In this document: positions 60,528 to 64,000 of the stretch, piece by piece
Position numbering within the stretch: the stretch's first letter is position 1
Layout of the letters: each line of letters opens with the position of its first letter
Source of the DNA: Pseudomonas oryzagri
Lineage (GTDB): Bacteria > Pseudomonadota > Gammaproteobacteria > Pseudomonadales > Pseudomonadaceae
DNA length: 64,000 nt
Assembly: GCF_020831405.1 (NCBI RefSeq)
Contig: NZ_JAJHPU010000039.1
Span: forward strand, 101,038 to 165,037
Direction of reading: 5' to 3'
The notes under the pieces: generated by a model
Told to the model about the DNA's origin: nothing
What the model saw: the letters and a program-made list of their open reading frames with translations, nothing else
Database searches by the model: none
Made by a program: the position numbers and the translations under genes

Positions 60528-61265
60528 ATGTTCGACGACCAGGGCCAGGACAACACCCCGATCGGCGACTGCCTGCAGTGCAGCTTCCGCCGCCAGCTGC
60601 TGCTGAGCGGGCGCTGCACGCCCGGCGACGCCTGCGTGGCCGTGGAGAGCGGCCGGCAGATCGACCGTTTCTTCCGCAACAACCCGCAGATCGCCGTGCA
60701 GTACCTCGCCGACCCGTTCTGGGAGCGCCGCGCCATCGCCGTGCGCTACGCGCCTCTGGAGGCGCTGCCGGCACTGGTGCGCGACAGCGACGAAGCGGTG
60801 CGCCGCGCGGTGGCCTACCGCCTGCCGCGCGAGCAGCTCAGCCTGCTGATGCAGGACGAGGACCGCGAGGTGCGCATCACCGTGGCCGACCGCCTGCCGG
60901 TCGAGCAGCTCGAACAGATGGCCGCCGACCGCGACTATCTGGTGCGCGCCTACGTCGTGCAGCGCATCGCCCCCGGCCGGCTGTTCCGCTTCATCCGCGA
61001 CGACGACCGCCAGGTGCGCAAGCTGGTCGCCAAGCGCCTGCCGGAAATCAGCCTCGGCCTGATGACCCAGGACCCCGAACCGGAAATCCGCCGCATCGTC
61101 GCCTCGCGCCTCAAGGGCGACGACGTGGTGGAACTGCTCCACGACCCCGACTGGACCGTGCGCCTGGCGGCGGTCGAGAACGCGCCATTGGAGGCGTTGC
61201 GGAAGCTGGATGAGCAGGATCCGGAGGTACGTGGGGTGATCGAGGAGCGCCTGGCGGGCGGGTAG
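60528..61265 (+). CDS. 4Fe-4S leucine-rich-repeat-variant protein (LRV)
   Basis: 245 residues. The N-terminal cluster motif C-x2-C-x11-C-x5-C (Cys15 to Cys36: CLQC, then CTPGDAC) is followed by about eight repeats of 24 residues of the pattern DxxxxVRxxVAxRLPxEQL from about 60 to the end. This is the LRV protein whose structure was solved from the A. vinelandii nif cluster. Starts 7 bases after the previous gene. Role unknown. In A. vinelandii nifE follows; here it does not. Confidence 0.92.
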   Translation: MFDDQGQDNTPIGDCLQCSFRRQLLLSGRCTPGDACVAVESGRQIDRFFRNNPQIAVQYLADPFWERRAIAVRYAPLEALPALVRDSDEAVRRAVAYRLPREQLSLLMQDEDREVRITVADRLPVEQLEQMAADRDYLVRAYVVQRIAPGRLFRFIRDDDRQVRKLVAKRLPEISLGLMTQDPEPEIRRIVASRLKGDDVVELLHDPDWTVRLAAVENAPLEALRKLDEQDPEVRGVIEERLAGG

Positions 61266-61300
61266 GGCGCTCTGTAGGCAAGGGTATTGCTGCTTAATGG

Positions 61301-61326
61301 ACCGGGATGGCGAAGGCTGTCCCGGT
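61301..61326 (+). terminator. Probable terminator of the nifH operon
   Basis: ACCGGGA pairs with TCCCGGT across a 12-base loop, followed by TGTTTTA. It lies 35 bases after lrv, where readthrough to nifENX would otherwise be expected. Confidence 0.55.
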
Positions 61327-61549
61327 TGTTTTACTTTTGGGGGGTGCGATAACCTTGCCGCTTGTCGGATGCACCCGTGAGCAAGGGATTTGCTGTTATG
61401 GCGTATAAGTTATCTTCTCGCACAGTGCCTTTCTCCAGGCTGCACTCCTGAGCGACTTCCTTCTCCTGCATAGGGCTATTATCCCCCGGCCATGTCCGGG
61501 GATTATTCATTAGTTGGTGTCAATTTTATAGTTGGCTCTAGAGGTAAGA

Positions 61550-62170
61550 ATGCCAAGCATTGAGTTTGGAGATTTCGCTACATGGATAGCAGCCGTAGCT
61601 GCAATTGCATCAGCAATTGCAGCTGCAAGGTCCTCAAAGGCAGCAGAGAAACAGCAGCAAGAAGCCACGCGCCACGCCATAAGCAATGCTGAGATTCTCG
61701 AAAAAGAGCATGATCTGAAGCTTCGCGAATGGACAGATCAATTTTTCAGTTCTGTACGCATGTGGGCAGAGGAAGTTTGCCTCGCCATCTCTGAGGCTAC
61801 ACATATCTCTGAGCATTCAGAGCTAAGTGCAGAGCACAAAAGACCAGTACTTATTAAGCTAAGCGCTCTTGTTGACACAGGTCGCTGGTACTTTCCTAAT
61901 CAATGGGTTGATGACTACGGTACTCATAAAGAGCCAGCGTATCGTGGGGTGCTTCAGCCGGTTCTGGATTGTGTTGTGGCTGCATATGATGCGTTAAAAG
62001 AGTCAGGGCCGGAATACGATGCAAAGTCAGAGTTGGCTATGTGCCAGCGCGAATTCGTAAGCCATATTCAGGAAGTTCTAGACCCCAGAAAGCGAGAGCA
62101 GGAAATAAAGAAAATTATACTCGAATTTGAGGTTTCCGAGCGTCTTAGAATGGCTCCGGGTAAGCGCTAA
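61550..62170 (+). CDS. Hypothetical protein with one N-terminal membrane helix
   Basis: 206 residues. A hydrophobic Ala/Ile-rich helix (about 8-29) precedes a long charged coil (AAEKQQQEATRHAISNAEILEKEHDLKLREW) and a helical cytoplasmic domain. GAGG is 5 bases before the ATG at 61550. Codon use is AT-rich, unlike the nif genes, which suggests transfer. Similar proteins are frequent in mobile or accessory regions; no function proposed. Confidence 0.7.
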   Translation: MPSIEFGDFATWIAAVAAIASAIAAARSSKAAEKQQQEATRHAISNAEILEKEHDLKLREWTDQFFSSVRMWAEEVCLAISEATHISEHSELSAEHKRPVLIKLSALVDTGRWYFPNQWVDDYGTHKEPAYRGVLQPVLDCVVAAYDALKESGPEYDAKSELAMCQREFVSHIQEVLDPRKREQEIKKIILEFEVSERLRMAPGKR

Positions 62171-62480
62171 CAATGTGCTAAGCTATCGCTCGCTTCGTTT
62201 GCGGGATGTGCCATTATTACGCTTTTGGCCGCCTCTTAGCTTAGTCGTGTGGCGTAAAGGAAGAGCGCGTTTGAACTACTTGGGTAGGCCAAAAAGGCTA
62301 ATTGAATGATTTTCGGAATTAGGATCATGTCCCGCCCATGGGTGTTTGTATATTAAGTTTGTGATTGCCCCTGTGCTCTGCGTGGGAGTGCCTCGCCGGG
62401 CACTTCGCGTCTGTGTCTGTGATTTAGAGCGTCACTGGCTGCGTTCCCACGCCGAGCACGGGAACGATTAAATAATCATT
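62171..62480. other. 310-base AT-rich gap with repeat fragments
   Basis: No coding frame I trust. From 62364 to 62468 it contains GTGCTCTGCGTGGGAGTG and the inverse GCGTTCCCACGCCGAGCACG, parts of the CTCCCACGC repeat family also at 62984 and 63918. Confidence 0.6.
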
Positions 62481-62906
62481 ATGCGATTTTCGCTGAATGA
62501 GTTAGTTGCTAGAGAGAAAAGGATATCCGCGGTGACAGAGAAATTCGAAAATCTTCATCAGTGTGCGCATTGTTCCGGTACTGGTACTTGCAGTTCGGTG
62601 AGTACAGGCGAAAGCTGCGCAGTATGCGTGAAGAAAAATGAGTTGAGAAAAGGCCCGTATTTTGGGCTAGCCTGCGGCACCTGTGGTGGTCTAGGGAAAA
62701 CTGATACTCTGACTTATCGCCTGAAATATCGTGCTCAGCCTATAGTTTCAATGCTTCTTGTATTTTTGTCTCTGTTTTTGGTTTTCTTTTTTGGTTTTAT
62801 AAGAAGTGAATACTTTCACGAAATCATGGCGTTCTGCACAACTCTTATAGGGAGCGTCACTGGATACTACTTTTCAAGCAAAGGATCGAGTGAGTTTAAA
62901 TCTTGA
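62481..62906 (+). CDS. Small membrane protein with DnaJ-type zinc-finger motifs
   Basis: 141 residues. CAHCSGTGTC (near 28), CAVC (near 47) and CGTCGGLG (near 65) form CxxCxGxG-like zinc-binding repeats. Two membrane helices follow (about 85-108 and 115-132), the first rich in Phe and Leu. Low GC for this genome. Unknown role, probably accessory. Confidence 0.65.
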   Translation: MRFSLNELVAREKRISAVTEKFENLHQCAHCSGTGTCSSVSTGESCAVCVKKNELRKGPYFGLACGTCGGLGKTDTLTYRLKYRAQPIVSMLLVFLSLFLVFFFGFIRSEYFHEIMAFCTTLIGSVTGYYFSSKGSSEFKS

Positions 62907-62983
62907 TGGCGCGTATATGGGCAATAATTTTATTGCGCTTCATTGGGGGAAGTTAGCTCGCTCGTTAGCGTGGCCAGATTTGT

Positions 62984-63041
62984 GATCGCTCCCACGCTCT
63001 GCGTGGGAGTTGGGATCGCCCCAACGCTCTGAGCTGGAATG
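62984..63041. repeat. REP-like CTCCCACGC hairpin repeat
   Basis: GATCGCTCCCACGCTCTGCGTGGGAGT forms a hairpin in its CTCCCACGC/GCGTGGGAG part. A decayed second copy (GGGATCGCCCCAACGCTCTGAG) follows directly. Confidence 0.75.
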
Positions 63042-63061
63042 AGCAAATATATGATATCCAT

Positions 63062-63283
63062 ATGAATCAGTCCGAAATACGTGTCGCCAACCGAATAGTT
63101 CTCGCAGCTTCTGTGGTTTTTATCGGTGCGTTTATTTGGCTTTGCATTCTGGGTGCAATATATAGCGCATTCGGCCTGTTCATTACTGGTAAGCTCTGGC
63201 TTGGAGCTGTATTGGGTTCGGCTTTTTTGACTGACAGAGTTTATGTCTTATTGTTTAAGGGAAAGATAAAGGCCGGCAAGTAG
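63062..63283 (+). CDS. Small two-helix membrane protein
   Basis: 73 residues with hydrophobic segments at about 10-35 and 38-58 and a basic C-terminus (FKGKIKAGK). No ribosome-binding site stands out before the ATG at 63062. AT-rich. No family recognised; the least certain of the genes in this stretch. Confidence 0.5.
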   Translation: MNQSEIRVANRIVLAASVVFIGAFIWLCILGAIYSAFGLFITGKLWLGAVLGSAFLTDRVYVLLFKGKIKAGK

Positions 63284-63313
63284 GGCGGACAACGGCGCCG
63301 CCTTGTCCGCCCC
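63281..63313. repeat. REP-like palindrome (TAGGGCGGACAACGG family)
   Basis: TAGGGCGGACAACGGCGCC to CTTGTCCGCCC, an inverted repeat with covariation (A-T to G-C) relative to the copies at 44825 and 45991, consistent with selection on a stem. Includes the stop of the preceding gene. Confidence 0.75.
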
Positions 63314-63336
63314 TCTTTTTCCTTCGTCTCTGAAGG

Positions 63337-63786
63337 CTAATCCGGAATCCGCAACGACTGTCCCGGATAGATCTTGTTCGGATCCTTGAGCATCGGCCTG
63401 TTGGCCTCGAAGATCTTTTGATACTGGTTGGGATCACCATATGCACGCTTGGATATGGCGCTGAGGGTGTCGCCTGACTCGACCGTAACAAACCTCGCCG
63501 CTTTGGCCACCGGCCCGGTGACCGTGATCTGGTCATCCACAACGCTGATACCGGCGACGTTGCCGAGCGCCAGAAGAATTTTTTCCTTCTCTTCCTGGCT
63601 GGCGGCTTCGCCGGTGGCAATGACTGTCTCACCCTCGACCTTCACCTGAATCCTGGAAGTATCGATTCCCGTCAGTGCGTCCTTCACATGCTGGGTCAGC
63701 TTCTCGCTGTTGGCTTCGGCCTTGTCGGGCGTCAGCGCATCGAGGATTTTTTCACCGGCATGTTTCAAAAAGCTGAAAAGACTCAT
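63337..63786 (-). CDS. BON-LysM domain protein (YgaU/Kbp type)
   Basis: 149 residues. A BON domain (about 25-92, VKDALTGIDTSRIQVKVEGETVIATGEA) is followed by a LysM domain (about 98-147, FVTVESGDTLSAISKRAYGDPNQYQKIFEANRP in outline). There is no signal peptide, as in E. coli Kbp, a cytoplasmic K+ sensor. GGAG is 9 bases before the ATG at 63786. High GC again, so the native chromosome seems to resume here. Confidence 0.9.
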   Translation of the reverse strand: MSLFSFLKHAGEKILDALTPDKAEANSEKLTQHVKDALTGIDTSRIQVKVEGETVIATGEAASQEEKEKILLALGNVAGISVVDDQITVTGPVAKAARFVTVESGDTLSAISKRAYGDPNQYQKIFEANRPMLKDPNKIYPGQSLRIPD

Positions 63787-63917
63787 CTGTGCTCTCCAAG
63801 GAGTTAAGGGACCAGACGAAAAAGCCTAGACCAGCCCTGCGAGCCCCCCGGCTCCAACCCGACCAATGACGTCGCTCTGGGGCAAGCCGGTAGGGGAGCC
63901 ATCGGCGCAGCTTTGGG

Positions 63918-63950
63918 TGATAGCTCCCACGCTCTGCGCTCGGCGTTATA
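63918..63950. repeat. REP-like CTCCCACGC repeat, partial copy
   Basis: ATAGCTCCCACGCTCTGCGC then CGGCGTTATA; matches the first half of the repeat at 62984 but the second half has changed. Confidence 0.6.
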
Positions 63951-63978
63951 CATAAGTCGCGTGAACTCGAGAGGTAGT

Positions 63979-64000
63979 AATGAGCTGGGCGACAGAAGAG
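63979..64000 (+). CDS. Start of a truncated gene, possibly an IS4-type transposase
   Basis: ATG at 63979 after CGAGAGGTAGTA begins MSWATEE and runs off the window. The W-A-x-E-E start is common in IS4/Tn5-like transposases, but seven residues cannot decide it. Confidence 0.35.

Noticed and set aside
62127..62309. 60-codon frame after the membrane-helix protein
   Set aside because: Overlaps the end of the previous gene, has no ribosome-binding site and no recognisable sequence.

Overview
The window is high-GC gammaproteobacterial DNA from a nitrogen-fixing member of the Pseudomonadaceae, most like Azotobacter or diazotrophic Stutzerimonas/Pseudomonas. Three things point there. The housekeeping order aruF-aruG-(small gene)-aruE-alaS-lysC-csrA-tRNAs-mgtE and pyrD-rmf-rlmKL-dacB-yggL-dgt is Pseudomonas-type. 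The Nif proteins are close to those of A. vinelandii as I remember them. Regulation is by a NifL/NifA pair beside an rnf operon. This assignment rests on recognition by eye, not on a database search.

Layout. 1-26.5 kb is core chromosome: arginine succinyltransferase catabolism (but no aruD/aruB between aruG and aruE), alaS, lysC, csrA, one tRNA-Ser and three identical tRNA-Arg genes, mgtE, an AmrZ-like repressor, a tRNA-Arg(CCT) with an imperfect acceptor stem, a PAS-GGDEF-EAL protein, pyrD, rmf, rlmKL, dacB, yggL, dgt, amtB and an OprD-family porin. A KefB-like antiporter and a glutaredoxin-like gene follow. 29.1-32.7 kb is the minus-strand operon nifB-fdxN-nifO-nifQ-rhodanese-monothiol glutaredoxin. 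33.0-36.1 kb is nifL-nifA on the minus strand. 36.6-42.0 kb is rnfABCDGEH on the plus strand, continuing into three tandem NafY-type FeMo-cofactor-binding proteins and one small NifX-like protein (42.0-44.8 kb). 44.8-53.0 kb holds non-nif genes: an unknown gene with a MerR regulator, a DUF2726 protein, an LplT-acyltransferase fusion with Aas, a membrane protein and an XRE regulator. 53.1-54.5 kb is a two-gene minus-strand operon including a SIR2-like protein, divergent from nifHDKTY, a small gene and lrv (55.0-61.3 kb). nifENX, which follow lrv in A. vinelandii, are not present. Instead the DNA becomes AT-rich, with orphan small membrane proteins and REP-like repeats, then a LysM/BON gene, and the window ends at the first codons of what may be an IS4-type transposase.

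How it works together. NifH, NifD and NifK form nitrogenase. NifB makes the FeMo-co precursor, helped by FdxN, NifQ and NifO. NafY and NifY proteins hold apo-dinitrogenase or cofactor. Rnf probably drives low-potential electrons to ferredoxin. NifA activates sigma-54 promoters, and NifL inhibits NifA in response to oxygen and fixed nitrogen. I can read -24/-12 elements and TGT-N10-ACA NifA sites before nifB, rnfA and nifH, and -24/-12 elements on the opposite strand before nifL and before the SIR2-like operon. Two intergenic regions therefore look like divergent NifA-controlled promoters sharing upstream sites. The most notable points are the NafY triplication, the SIR2-like operon wired to the nifH control region, and the loss of nifENX at an AT-rich junction.
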